Origin: Chitinophaga pinensis
Lineage (GTDB): Bacteria; Bacteroidota; Bacteroidia; Chitinophagales; CAIOSU01
NCBI GenBank assembly: GCA_945901065.1
Contig: CAMDKI010000009.1
Span: 62,001 to 126,000 of the forward strand
DNA: 64,000 bases
Reading direction: 5' to 3'
In this document: piece by piece, positions 34,385 through 44,647 of the stretch
How the letters are laid out: every line of letters begins with the position of its first letter
Position numbering within the stretch: position 1 is the stretch's first letter
The notes under the pieces: generated by a model
Seen by the model: the letters and a program-made list of their open reading frames with translations, nothing else
The model's database searches: none
What the model was told of the DNA's origin: nothing
Translations under genes and position numbers: made by a program

Positions 34385-37300
34385 TTAATAGTGTACCAAT
34401 ACCGATCCCTTCAATACTTTATCCGTGTCCGTTATATCTGGCACACGCACAATATAGAAGTAGGTACCTGGCGAAACCCGTTCTCCGTTGTAGTACCCAT
34501 CCCAGCCATCAAAACCATTATAAAGCTCTTGGCCCCAACGGTTGATAATTACCAGTTCAAAACCTTTCAAGAAGTCGTCGTTGCGTCCATCGCCATTCGG
34601 GGTAAAGGCATTAGGTAGGTCGGTAACCCTAACCGTCAATTCCACTTCATTGCCTACACAGCCTCCATCAGTTACAATTACCGAAACAACATCTCCATCG
34701 TTGAAAGCACTGCTGCCCCATGTGTTGATGCTATCCAATTGCACCGAAGTACCGTTCAAGAAAAACTCGTACCTAGTATAGTCACTCGGCTCTACGGTTA
34801 CAATAAGGGCTTGGTTAATAAAAATGCTGTTGTCAGGGGCATCGCTGGTTAATGTTGCAGTAGGCAATTGCGCCACATTTACCGTAACTGCCACCCTGCC
34901 CGTTAAACTACCGCAGCCGTTTGCGTTGGTAGCTTCAGCATAAAAGGTGGTGGTGTTGGTCAATGCGCCAGTGTTCAGGGTATTACCCGAACCTAATAAC
35001 GTGCCGCCAGTTGCAGCATTCCACCAAGTAATAGTTGAGTTGGAAGAAGTTGCGGTAAGCGTTGCGCTTTCGTTGTAACAAACCCCGCCATTGCTGCCAG
35101 TTACAACTGGCGCTGCGGGTGCAGGAGCTACCACAATAGTAACTGGAACACGGCCACCACTATAGCGACAACCCAAATCGTTGATTACCTCTACATAGTA
35201 AGTAGTAGTTACAATAGGGCTAACGGTTAGTGGTGAAACACCCAATGAACTGCCGCCTGTTTGTGCGCTAAATATGTTGTAAGTAATAGCCCCACCCGTT
35301 GAACCGGTTGCCGTAATAGTTGCCGATTCGCCTTCGCAAATGGTATCGCCACTGGTAATAATGCTAGGTGCTGTTGGGCTGGCATTAACGGTTACATCAA
35401 CGGTTTGGGCAGTTGAGTTCCCACAGGCATTGGTAGCTATTACAATTACTTGATAAGGGCCACCGCTGGTAGTCCAGTTTACGGTAATGCTATTGCTACC
35501 TTGTCCGGTGGCAATGGTACCGCCGCCGCTCAATGTCCAAGTATAGCCTGTTGCATTGGTTACTGCTCCTATGTTGTAAGGCTCAGCACCTGGGCAAACA
35601 CTAGCAACCCCAGTTATGCTACCCGGTTGAGCGGGTGCACCTGGAGTAATGGTAACATTTAGGGTTGATGCAGTGCTAGTGCCGCAAGAATTGGTGGCAG
35701 TTACCGAAACCGTATAGTTGCCCGGAGTTCCTGTCCAATCGATAGTAGCATTGGTGGTACCTTGGCCCGATACTATGGTGCCTCCGCCACTTATACTCCA
35801 AGTGTAGTTAGTGGCATTGGTTACGCTGGCTATAGTATATGCCACGCCATTGGTATTTTGGCAAACACTGTTAGTACCTGCAATGGCACCAGGCGTAGCT
35901 GGTGGGCCAGGTTGCACGGTTACGTTGTAAGTTGCTGCCAAAGCACTGCTTCCGCAAGCATTGGTGGCGTTTACGCTAAGCGTATATGGTCCGCCAGATG
36001 TGGTCCAGTTAACCGCCACTGCAGCAGTGCCTTGACCACTAGTGATGGTTCCACCACCGCTCAATGTCCAAGTATAGCCTGTTGCATTAGATACCGAGCT
36101 AATGGAATAATTTTCGGTGCTTGGGCAAGGGTTGTTGTTGCCAGTAACGGTAGCTGCACCCAGCACTGGTGGGCCATCTACGGTTACATCAAAAGTATTG
36201 GATGTGCCGTTGCCACAAGCGTTTGAAGGGGTAACCTCAATGGTATAAGGGCCGCCAGTTGTTGTCCAATTGATAATAATGGTTCCAGTGCCTTGTCCCG
36301 TTTGAATGGTACCACCACCGCTAACCGTCCAAGTGTAATCGCTTGCGCCAGTAACACCACCAACGGTATAGGTTTGTGGGCCTGGGCAAGGCAAATCATT
36401 ACCTGAAATAGTTGGAGTGCCTGTTGGTGCACCTGGGGTTAAGTTAACCTGTACCGATGAGGCGGTACTGCTGCCACACTGGTTTTCAGCAGTTACCGAA
36501 ACGGTGTACGTACCAGAGGCCGAAGCCCAAGTAACATCAATGCTTTCGGTACCTTGCCCGCTGGTGATAGTGCCAGCAGCACCTACTGTCCAGGTATAGC
36601 CAGTTGCCCCCGGTATAGTAGGTATGCTATAAGTTACCGAACCAGGGCATACACCCAACGGACCAGTTATATTGCCTGGTGTTGGTGGGCTTGCAGGCAA
36701 TACGGATACGCTATAGGTAGTAGCACTGCTACTACCACATTGGTTTTGGGCTGTAACTGAAACCGTCCAAGTTCCGGCTGTTGTCCAGTTAATACTTACC
36801 GTTTGGTTGCCATTGGTTGCAATGGTGCCTCCGCCGCTTACGCTCCAAGTATATCCAGAAGCTCCTGCTACTGCCGCTGCGGTATAGGTTTCGCTGCCAA
36901 AACAAACAGGCGTATTTCCTGTAATGCTGGCAGGTGCCGCAGGATTAGCTGGTAATACGGTTACTTGTAAATCAGATGAACTACTGCTGCCACAAATATT
37001 GGTAGCTACTACGGTTACAGTATAGGGTCCACCGGGGGTTGCCCAGTTAACAGCAATACTGTTGGTACCTTGCCCGCTAGTTATGCTACCACCATTGCTT
37101 ACCGCCCAAGTATAGCCTGTGGCACCTGCCACAGTTGCAATACTATACAATTGGCTACCTGCACAAACGCTAGCTAAACCAGTTATAGCTCCTGGAACCG
37201 AAGGAACCGATTGAGAAACGGTAACCGAAGTAGTAGCCGCGCTGCTAGTGCCACAAGCATTGGTAGCAGTAACCGATACAGTATGCGTGCCTGATGTGGT

Positions 37301-39892
37301 CCAGTTTACGGTAAAGCTGGTGCTATTGGCACCTGATACTACCGAACCGCCACCACTAATGCTCCAAGTATAGCTATCGGCGCCTGCAACTGGTGGTATA
37401 GTATAGGTTTGGTTGCCCGTGCATGCAGTATTAGTGCCTGTTATTGGGCCTGGGGTTATAGGTGGCGCGCCGGCAACGGTTACGGTTATTGGCGTAGCAT
37501 TTACGCTTCCACAGCCGTTTGAAGCAGTGATAGATACATTGTAAGTACCTGCAGAAGTCCAGTTAATAGTTGCGTTGCGCGTACCTTGACCACCAGTAAT
37601 GCTGCCGCCACTGCTTACGCTCCATGTGTAAGTAGTAGCACCTGGTACTACTGGCACACTATAAGGTTGGCTACCCACGCACACATTGGTAAGGCCGGTA
37701 ATGGCACCAATAGTAGTTGGTGGACCAGCTTGAACGTTTACTTGCAAAGTTTGTGCAGCACTGGTTCCGCAGCTGTTGGTGGCAGTTACCGATATGGTGT
37801 AAGGACCGCCTGATGTTGTCCAGCTTACGCTAGCCGATGTACCGCTGCCAGTTATAGTGCCTCCGCCACTTACGCTCCAAGTATAACTTGTTGCATTGGT
37901 TACTGCGGCTATAGTGTAGCTTTCGGTTCCTGGGCATGGATTTGTGTTGCCCGTAATTGCACCGGGTTGCGCTGGTTGAGGATTGCTTACGGTAACTGAT
38001 AGCGTTCGCACAGGGCTGGTACCGCAACTATTGGTTGCAGTTACCGACACGGTATAAGTGCCCGGTGTGGTCCAGTTTACAGAGGCGGAAGTTCCGCTAC
38101 CCGAAATAGTGCCACCTCCGCTTACGCTCCAAGTATAGCTGCTAGCATTGGTTACGGCACCAATAGTATAAGTTTGGCTACCAGGGCAAGCAGGGCTTGG
38201 GCCGCTAATAGTGCCCGGTTGCAACGGAGCAGCTGGCAAAACCGTAATAGTAACGGAAGGGCGGGTTGCACTTACGCAACCGGGGTTAGCCGTGTCCTCA
38301 GTTTCTACATAATAGGTAGTAGTTATGATTGGGCTAACGGTGAGTGGTGTGGTTCCTAATAAAGTACCACCCGTTGATGCTGTATATACTTTATATACCA
38401 CGTTGCTACTTGTACCACTGGCATTTATTTGACTTGAACCTCCCGGGCAGAAGTTGTTGTTGGTAGCCGTTACGCTATTGGCAGCCTCTGGGCGGTTGCA
38501 AATAATAGTGCGGCATGCAACAGCCGATGTGGTGCTGGGTGTGGTAATAACCATGGTCAATGCACTTGCCGAAACAGCAGTGGTTGTGATAGGGGTAAAA
38601 CTCGATAAGCCGGGCGTAAAACTTGCCCTAGATAGGTTTAAATTAGCCTCTGGACAACCCGTGTTATTGAGCAAACCGTTCTTATCTGCTTTAATCAATT
38701 CATAATCATATCCGCCACTTCCGCCAGAGCCAAAGCCTGTCGAAATCATCATATACGATGAGTCGGCAGCCTGAATGCCCTCTGGCAAAAGTGAGATGCT
38801 TAAAAAGGATGTAGAGGTAGGTGAGTAGTATTTCTGGAAAATCAAACTACCATTGGAAGGATTGATTTTAAGGATAAACGCTGAAAAAACAGGCGGAACA
38901 TTGAAACCAATATAAGTACCAAACATCGCATAATTGCCGTCATTGGTTTGCACAATATCGGTGCCGAAAGCTTGATCAAAACTCAAGAAACCGAAGGAAT
39001 ATCTGCTTCCAGCCGTAACGCTGCCTGCCGAACTCATTCGAATATAATAGGGCCTGCCGTTATCACCACCTGAGATAAGCACCTCGCTTCCACTCAACGC
39101 TCTAATAGAAGAGCCATCTTGGCTATTACCCCCACCGTAACGATACGACCATTGGCGAGCACCCGATGTGTTTGTTTTGATAACCACCGCATCGGTAGGT
39201 CCATCGTTGCCACTCTCGTTCACAGAACCCGTAAAAATGTAACCATCCGATACTTCAGCTACATCAACCAACGAATGGTCGTCAACAAAGGCTGTGGTAT
39301 AGAAAAACACATTGCCCCACTGTAAAGTACCGCTTGAGTTAACCTTTATACAGTACATATTGGTTGAGTCTTGCCTAACCAACGCACCTGCTCCATCAGG
39401 GTCAGCACCGGTAATGCTGCCAGCTACTACAAAACCGCCATCGGAAGTAGGTAAAACCCTATTACCAAAACTGCTAGTATTGGCTACTTGGTAGGTATTG
39501 GCCCACGTAACATTGCCAGCGGCATCGGTGCGCATCAACATCAAATCAGAGCCATTGGAGCCGGTAATGATGTACCCGCCCGAAGCTACCCGTTTAATAT
39601 CTTGAAAATCGGTTGCTACCGATAGCGAATTATAGCGCTTTGACCATACCACAGTACCAATGTTGTTTACCTCAGTAAGGGTTCCAGATATTGGTATAAA
39701 ACTGGTATTGGTGCCCGCAAACACCACGTTGCCCGATGAAGCTTGTACTAAGCCTCCTGGTAAATCAAACAGTGAAATATCGTAGTTGATGCGGTAAGTG
39801 GTTTGCTGGGCATGCAATGCAAAAGTGCACAACATTAGTAACGGCAGTACCCATGTTGCAAAGCCTCGTTGATAATAATGGGCCATTTTCAT
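34385..39892 (-). CDS. Giant surface protein with eleven PKD-like repeats and T9SS type B sorting domain
   Basis: The 1835-residue protein has a signal peptide, an N-terminal region of about 400 residues that looks like a beta-propeller (DGGFVVAGSITGADP-type repeats), an Ig-like domain (about 470-555), eleven tandem PKD-like modules of about 86 residues (about 559-1500), two more Ig-like domains, and a type B (gliding-type) sorting domain starting LPNAFTPNGDGRNDDF. Each PKD-like module has the frame PGxITG...CPG...YTWSVSGGGTI...VNWTT...VSVTATNxCGxS, with two cysteines that could bridge. Type B domains mark export by T9SS to the cell surface. It is probably an adhesin or matrix protein. The downstream PorE-like gene follows after 14 bases. 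Confidence 0.92.
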   Translation of the reverse strand: MKMAHYYQRGFATWVLPLLMLCTFALHAQQTTYRINYDISLFDLPGGLVQASSGNVVFAGTNTSFIPISGTLTEVNNIGTVVWSKRYNSLSVATDFQDIKRVASGGYIITGSNGSDLMLMRTDAAGNVTWANTYQVANTSSFGNRVLPTSDGGFVVAGSITGADPDGAGALVRQDSTNMYCIKVNSSGTLQWGNVFFYTTAFVDDHSLVDVAEVSDGYIFTGSVNESGNDGPTDAVVIKTNTSGARQWSYRYGGGNSQDGSSIRALSGSEVLISGGDNGRPYYIRMSSAGSVTAGSRYSFGFLSFDQAFGTDIVQTNDGNYAMFGTYIGFNVPPVFSAFILKINPSNGSLIFQKYYSPTSTSFLSISLLPEGIQAADSSYMMISTGFGSGGSGGYDYELIKADKNGLLNNTGCPEANLNLSRASFTPGLSSFTPITTTAVSASALTMVITTPSTTSAVACRTIICNRPEAANSVTATNNNFCPGGSSQINASGTSSNVVYKVYTASTGGTLLGTTPLTVSPIITTTYYVETEDTANPGCVSATRPSVTITVLPAAPLQPGTISGPSPACPGSQTYTIGAVTNASSYTWSVSGGGTISGSGTSASVNWTTPGTYTVSVTATNSCGTSPVRTLSVTVSNPQPAQPGAITGNTNPCPGTESYTIAAVTNATSYTWSVSGGGTITGSGTSASVSWTTSGGPYTISVTATNSCGTSAAQTLQVNVQAGPPTTIGAITGLTNVCVGSQPYSVPVVPGATTYTWSVSSGGSITGGQGTRNATINWTSAGTYNVSITASNGCGSVNATPITVTVAGAPPITPGPITGTNTACTGNQTYTIPPVAGADSYTWSISGGGSVVSGANSTSFTVNWTTSGTHTVSVTATNACGTSSAATTSVTVSQSVPSVPGAITGLASVCAGSQLYSIATVAGATGYTWAVSNGGSITSGQGTNSIAVNWATPGGPYTVTVVATNICGSSSSSDLQVTVLPANPAAPASITGNTPVCFGSETYTAAAVAGASGYTWSVSGGGTIATNGNQTVSINWTTAGTWTVSVTAQNQCGSSSATTYSVSVLPASPPTPGNITGPLGVCPGSVTYSIPTIPGATGYTWTVGAAGTITSGQGTESIDVTWASASGTYTVSVTAENQCGSSTASSVQVNLTPGAPTGTPTISGNDLPCPGPQTYTVGGVTGASDYTWTVSGGGTIQTGQGTGTIIINWTTTGGPYTIEVTPSNACGNGTSNTFDVTVDGPPVLGAATVTGNNNPCPSTENYSISSVSNATGYTWTLSGGGTITSGQGTAAVAVNWTTSGGPYTLSVNATNACGSSALAATYNVTVQPGPPATPGAIAGTNSVCQNTNGVAYTIASVTNATNYTWSISGGGTIVSGQGTTNATIDWTGTPGNYTVSVTATNSCGTSTASTLNVTITPGAPAQPGSITGVASVCPGAEPYNIGAVTNATGYTWTLSGGGTIATGQGSNSITVNWTTSGGPYQVIVIATNACGNSTAQTVDVTVNASPTAPSIITSGDTICEGESATITATGSTGGAITYNIFSAQTGGSSLGVSPLTVSPIVTTTYYVEVINDLGCRYSGGRVPVTIVVAPAPAAPVVTGSNGGVCYNESATLTATSSNSTITWWNAATGGTLLGSGNTLNTGALTNTTTFYAEATNANGCGSLTGRVAVTVNVAQLPTATLTSDAPDNSIFINQALIVTVEPSDYTRYEFFLNGTSVQLDSINTWGSSAFNDGDVVSVIVTDGGCVGNEVELTVRVTDLPNAFTPNGDGRNDDFLKGFELVIINRWGQELYNGFDGWDGYYNGERVSPGTYFYIVRVPDITDTDKVLKGSVLVHY

Positions 39893-39987
39893 AACCTGGT
39901 CTTGTGATTCTGGTTGGTTAGTTTAATTAGTTCAGTTGTTGCCATTCACTTATTCAAGGTCAGGGCATTGGTCGATGTTAAGTTAAA

Positions 39988-42900
39988 TTATTTTAGCAGC
40001 AATACACTACCTTTTGAGCGTTGTGCAGGTATTTGCAGGTTTAAAAACTCTACGTAAAGGTCCCATACATACACCCCGTCTTGCGCGTTAACGCCTTTGA
40101 GGGTTCCATCCCAACCTTTGTTCATATCGTCGGTTTCAAACACCTTCTCTCCCCATCGGTCGTGCACCCTGAAAACAAGGCGTCTTACACCTTTATGGTA
40201 TACATACAGTATGTCGTTTGTTCCATCAGCATTTGGGCTGAAAGCATTGGGCACAATGGCTATATATTCACCCGGCAAAACCGTAATGGTTACACTATCG
40301 GATGCGGTGCAACCCAATGCATCGGTATATACGAGCACATAGGTAGTGGTGCTATCCGGCGAAAGTGAAGTTGTTTGGCAATTGTCGCAAGCCAAATAAT
40401 CGCTTGGGGTCCATAAATAGCTACCGCCTGTCGAGCCGGTTACAGTGCCCGTAAGCTCCAACACACTTTCAAATTGAATGATTGTAGTGTCCTCACCTGC
40501 ATCCACAGTAAATGGGGTCGCCACTGTTACCAAAATATCATCAGTAGCGGTGCAACCCCCAGCATTGGTGATGGTAACGCTATACGAGCCGCTAGCGGTA
40601 GCAGTAATACCTTGCGTAGTATCGCCCGTAGACCATATATAGGCACCTGCCAACCCGGCATCCAGGCTGATGGTTTGTCCATCGCATAGGTCTATATCAT
40701 CGCCCAAGTTAACACTCGGAGGAGCCGGATTGGTTAATGTAATGCTCAAGAAAGCCGAGCAATTCGACACATCAGTAACCGTAACATTATAAGTACCTGC
40801 ACCGAGGTTTAGCAAGGTATCGGTACTCGCACCTGTCGACCATGTGGTAACATTTGGTGGAGTGCCACCCGCTACATTAATACCTACCCAGCCATCAGTG
40901 CCTCCAGGGCAGGTTGGGTTGAAGCTGCTTGGGGTAAGTACTAAAGTATTGTTCGCTTCATTTACAGTCACTAACAAAGTGGTATCGCAGCCGTTTACAT
41001 CGCGTGCAATAACGGTATAGTTCCCACCGCCAACAGTAAATACATTGCTCGAACCAAAGCTGCCACCGTTTAAGTTGTATTCAAATGGGGCAGTTCCAGT
41101 GGCCGCGTCAACTGTTACGGTTATGCTGCCATCGGCAGTGCCACAACTGGCTGGGGTGGCAGTTGCCGAAGCCGATAAGCTACAACATACCGGGCCAGTG
41201 CCTATAACCACTTGCCCAGTTACAGAGCACCCGTTGGCATCTGTTACTGTTACCGTATAAGTGCCGGGTGCTAAGCCAGTAATGCTGGCGCCTGTAGCTA
41301 AGTTGCTCCAAGTGTAGGTTAACGGCGCGGCACCACCAGCAGCAGTTACAGTTGCGGTGCCATTGCCAGCACCTGCACATGCTTCATCGGTGCCCGATAT
41401 ATTGCTAATAACAGGCGAACCAGCATTGCTAATGGTAATAGTGCTATCCAGTTGGCAGTTGGGTTGGCCGTTGTCAGTTACGGTTACGGTATACGTTCCA
41501 GCTGCTAGGTTATTAATTAATGCAGTAGATGCACCGTTGCTCCAGATATTGATAAACGGACCGGTGCCCGATACATTCGTTACCTCAATTGAGCCATTGT
41601 TTTGGCCACAGCTAGGGTCAATTACATCCAAATCGAATGCTAGATTACAGCAGTTTGGCCCCGCAGGTACGGCAATAAATCCTGAAACTTGGCAACCTAA
41701 TGCATCTGTTACGGTCACGTTGTAAGTGCCCGGTGCAAGACCCGTTAAATCCTCCGTGGTTGCTGTATTGCTCCAACCAAAAACATAACCGCCTGCTCCA
41801 CCACTTACGGTTAAATCTACAGTGCCATCATCATTACCCAAACAAGTTTCGGCAGTGGCTACTATATTATCAATTACCGGTGCATTAGGGTTACTCAACG
41901 ATACAGTAGTATCCAACTGGCAGTTAGGGTAGGTGTTGTCGGTAATGGTAACGCTATAAGTTCCGGCACCAACGTTCAACAAATTTTGACCTGAAGAGTT
42001 ATCGCTCCAAAGGAAAGTATAACTGCCCGAGCCGCCCAAGTTGGTAATATTTATCGAGCCATCGGTGTTACCGCAAGTTGGATTAGTGGTAGCAATGGTA
42101 TAGCTCAAGTTACAACAGTTTGGCCCCGCTGCAACCACCACATTCGATACCGCTTGGCAACCCACTCCGTCAGTTACCGTTACGCTATAACTACCGGGTA
42201 CAAGTGCGGTAGCAGTTGCTGTAGCCTGAGCTGGGGTTGTGTTCCAGTTGTAAGTTAAGGCTCCGGTACCACCTAAAGCAGTTACTGTTGCCGTGCCATC
42301 GCCGTCGCCTAAGCAAGTTTCAGCAGTACTGGCAATGTTACTAATAGTTGGTGCATTGGCGCTACTCAAAGTAATGGTAGTATCGCGGTTACAACCTTGT
42401 GTAACGTCGGTAACGGTTACGCTGTAGGTACCTGCACCAATATTTGTAAGAGTATTGGTAGCACTTACGCCACCTGTCCAAGCATATGTGTAGTTGCCAC
42501 TTCCAGTGGTTACATTTATGGTTATGCTTCCATTGCTAGCGCCACAAGTAGGGCTTGCAGTGCTTGCCGAAATAGCCAAGTTACAACAAGGCGGGCCTGC
42601 AGCTACACTTGTGCTACCTGTAACAGAGCAGCCGCTCGCGTCAGTTACCGTTACGGTATAGTTGCCATCGGCAAGGTTATTGATGTTGGCACCCGTATTA
42701 GCTGGTGTCCAAGCATAAGTAAGTGCTCCGGTTCCGCCACTGGCGTTTACCGCAATACTGCCATCATTAAACCCAGCACAGGTTTCGGCGGTTGGGGTAA
42801 TGCTGTTTATTACTGGCGAATTTGGAGAAGTTAGGGTAATAGTGGTATCCCTAAAACAGGTAGGCTGACCAGTATCGGTTATCCTTACGGTATAGGTGCC

Positions 42901-44634
42901 AGCGGTTAATCCGGTACGCGATGCACCTAATACACCGCCAGGCGTCCAAGTATAAGTATACGGACCTGTGCCCTGCGTTACGTTAATATTGATAGCGCCA
43001 TTGCTAGCGCCACAAGCCGGGTTGGTAGCCGTGGCACCAATGGTTAGGTTGCAGCAACTAGGTAACACCGTAACGGTTACTTGGTCGGTAACGGTTACAC
43101 AACCTGCTGTATCGCTGGCGCTAAGGGTATAGGTAGTTGTACCCGTTGGGCAAACTTGCGGGGTGAGGGTAGTTGAGCCCGTCATGTTGGTGGTGGGACT
43201 CCAGGTTATATCAGCAGGGTAGCTTATTTCTGGGTCGTTAAAAGTAATACGCCAGTTGTTAAAAAATCCTGTACCAAAAGCAGCCCCAGGTAAACTTACC
43301 CTCAACTTCCATACACCATTGGAGGTACAACCATTTAAGTTTGTAAAAGGCTGGTTGGGGCTAAAGCTTCCAGTGTATGGCGGGGAGCCTGTAGTTATTG
43401 CAGGTGCAGCTGGCACAAAACACAAATTAGATAAGGTATTGCCTTGGGTTATAATATTTTGAGGCAAAAGCAACAAAACGGTGCCGTCAGGGCAAATTAG
43501 CTCAAAACGCAGATTTCGGGCAGTTATGGTTACAGGTACTGGCGGAAAAACACTAAAATCCAACCCAGTACCAAAGTATGTGAGCGAACCGATGCAAACC
43601 GATTGTATAACAACCGGATTGATAGTAAGATTATTGAGCCCAGTTACGTTAATGTTAATCTCTGCTGGGCTACCTGGTGCTATCACCTGAAACTCATTGT
43701 TTGAATAAGTAGGCGTTTGCTGAGGGCTTTTTATCACTTTAGCCGTCGCATTCAAGTTGGCACATGTGCTCGGGCAAATGCTGGTATCGTTGCCAGCGTT
43801 AATGTCAATGGTTGGGTTTACCACTGTAAGCCTAACTGTATCTCGGCAGGTAGTAGTGCCATTAGTCATCAGCACAAAATAATCGGTAGTGGTTTGTGGG
43901 CAAACCCTGTTAGGGCTTGCACCACCAGAGTTGCCTTGTCCATAAGAATAACCATCGTGCTGCCAAGTAATATTGTAGGTTGGGTCGTTGTAATAAATAG
44001 CCACGTTATCTATGCCCCAGTGGTCAAAATCAGCACCCGAATCAGCATCTTGAAAAAAGCGAATTTGGGTATTAGGGCCCAGGGCGGCTGGGGGCAATTG
44101 AAAACACCAGTTGTTCCAATTCACCAAAGTTGGGTCATTGCCTCCATTAGGATCAAAATAGAAAATGGTCGTCCATGTAGCGCCGCCATTGGTAGAATAT
44201 TGCAAAAATACGCCCTCTTGCGGCTCATCGGGTCCTTCGCAGGGTGCAGCGCCCCCTTGTTCGGCAAATAGCATATCAAAACAAACCGTAGCACCCGAGG
44301 TAGCAGTGGTAAAGTTATAAGATTGCGTAACCAACGAGCGCGGCACTGCCGATGCACTACCCATCCATAAATGGGTGGTGCCATTTACCCCACCCGGACT
44401 GCAGGGGTTGGTAAAGGTTGCTTGCTGGGTAAAGGCCCAGCCCGAAGGGCTGCCGCTATTGAACGTTTCGTTGAACACCTGCTGGCCTTGTCCACGACCA
44501 AAAGCAGTAAGCACAGCGCAGTCGCCACAAACACTATTACTGGGCGAAATAGATGCAGTAACCTCGCACTGGCCAAAAAGCTGCGTGCACCCAGCAAAAA
44601 TTAATGAAACGAGAATTATGATTCTTGAAGCCAT
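39988..44634 (-). CDS. SprB-repeat surface protein with T9SS type B sorting domain
   Basis: The 1548-residue protein has a signal peptide with MASRIIILVSLIFAGCTQLF, an N-terminal reelin-like/jelly-roll region (SSGWAFTQQATF to about 230), a proprotein-convertase-like beta region near 330-470, then about ten SprB-type repeats (consensus GTGxYTYxWSNG...LxxGTYTVTVTD). The repeats are arranged as five longer units that each begin CCNL or CCSL and contain a TxPxCGxxxGSI strand. Two Ig-like modules follow, and a type B sorting domain starts VPNAFSPNADGTNDIL. SprB is the gliding adhesin of Flavobacterium; adhesion to surfaces or polysaccharide is inferred. A 95-base gap separates it from the next large gene. 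Confidence 0.91.
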   Translation of the reverse strand: MASRIIILVSLIFAGCTQLFGQCEVTASISPSNSVCGDCAVLTAFGRGQGQQVFNETFNSGSPSGWAFTQQATFTNPCSPGGVNGTTHLWMGSASAVPRSLVTQSYNFTTATSGATVCFDMLFAEQGGAAPCEGPDEPQEGVFLQYSTNGGATWTTIFYFDPNGGNDPTLVNWNNWCFQLPPAALGPNTQIRFFQDADSGADFDHWGIDNVAIYYNDPTYNITWQHDGYSYGQGNSGGASPNRVCPQTTTDYFVLMTNGTTTCRDTVRLTVVNPTIDINAGNDTSICPSTCANLNATAKVIKSPQQTPTYSNNEFQVIAPGSPAEININVTGLNNLTINPVVIQSVCIGSLTYFGTGLDFSVFPPVPVTITARNLRFELICPDGTVLLLLPQNIITQGNTLSNLCFVPAAPAITTGSPPYTGSFSPNQPFTNLNGCTSNGVWKLRVSLPGAAFGTGFFNNWRITFNDPEISYPADITWSPTTNMTGSTTLTPQVCPTGTTTYTLSASDTAGCVTVTDQVTVTVLPSCCNLTIGATATNPACGASNGAININVTQGTGPYTYTWTPGGVLGASRTGLTAGTYTVRITDTGQPTCFRDTTITLTSPNSPVINSITPTAETCAGFNDGSIAVNASGGTGALTYAWTPANTGANINNLADGNYTVTVTDASGCSVTGSTSVAAGPPCCNLAISASTASPTCGASNGSITINVTTGSGNYTYAWTGGVSATNTLTNIGAGTYSVTVTDVTQGCNRDTTITLSSANAPTISNIASTAETCLGDGDGTATVTALGGTGALTYNWNTTPAQATATATALVPGSYSVTVTDGVGCQAVSNVVVAAGPNCCNLSYTIATTNPTCGNTDGSINITNLGGSGSYTFLWSDNSSGQNLLNVGAGTYSVTITDNTYPNCQLDTTVSLSNPNAPVIDNIVATAETCLGNDDGTVDLTVSGGAGGYVFGWSNTATTEDLTGLAPGTYNVTVTDALGCQVSGFIAVPAGPNCCNLAFDLDVIDPSCGQNNGSIEVTNVSGTGPFINIWSNGASTALINNLAAGTYTVTVTDNGQPNCQLDSTITISNAGSPVISNISGTDEACAGAGNGTATVTAAGGAAPLTYTWSNLATGASITGLAPGTYTVTVTDANGCSVTGQVVIGTGPVCCSLSASATATPASCGTADGSITVTVDAATGTAPFEYNLNGGSFGSSNVFTVGGGNYTVIARDVNGCDTTLLVTVNEANNTLVLTPSSFNPTCPGGTDGWVGINVAGGTPPNVTTWSTGASTDTLLNLGAGTYNVTVTDVSNCSAFLSITLTNPAPPSVNLGDDIDLCDGQTISLDAGLAGAYIWSTGDTTQGITATASGSYSVTITNAGGCTATDDILVTVATPFTVDAGEDTTIIQFESVLELTGTVTGSTGGSYLWTPSDYLACDNCQTTSLSPDSTTTYVLVYTDALGCTASDSVTITVLPGEYIAIVPNAFSPNADGTNDILYVYHKGVRRLVFRVHDRWGEKVFETDDMNKGWDGTLKGVNAQDGVYVWDLYVEFLNLQIPAQRSKGSVLLLK

Positions 44635-44647
44635 TGGTAGCAGTTTT

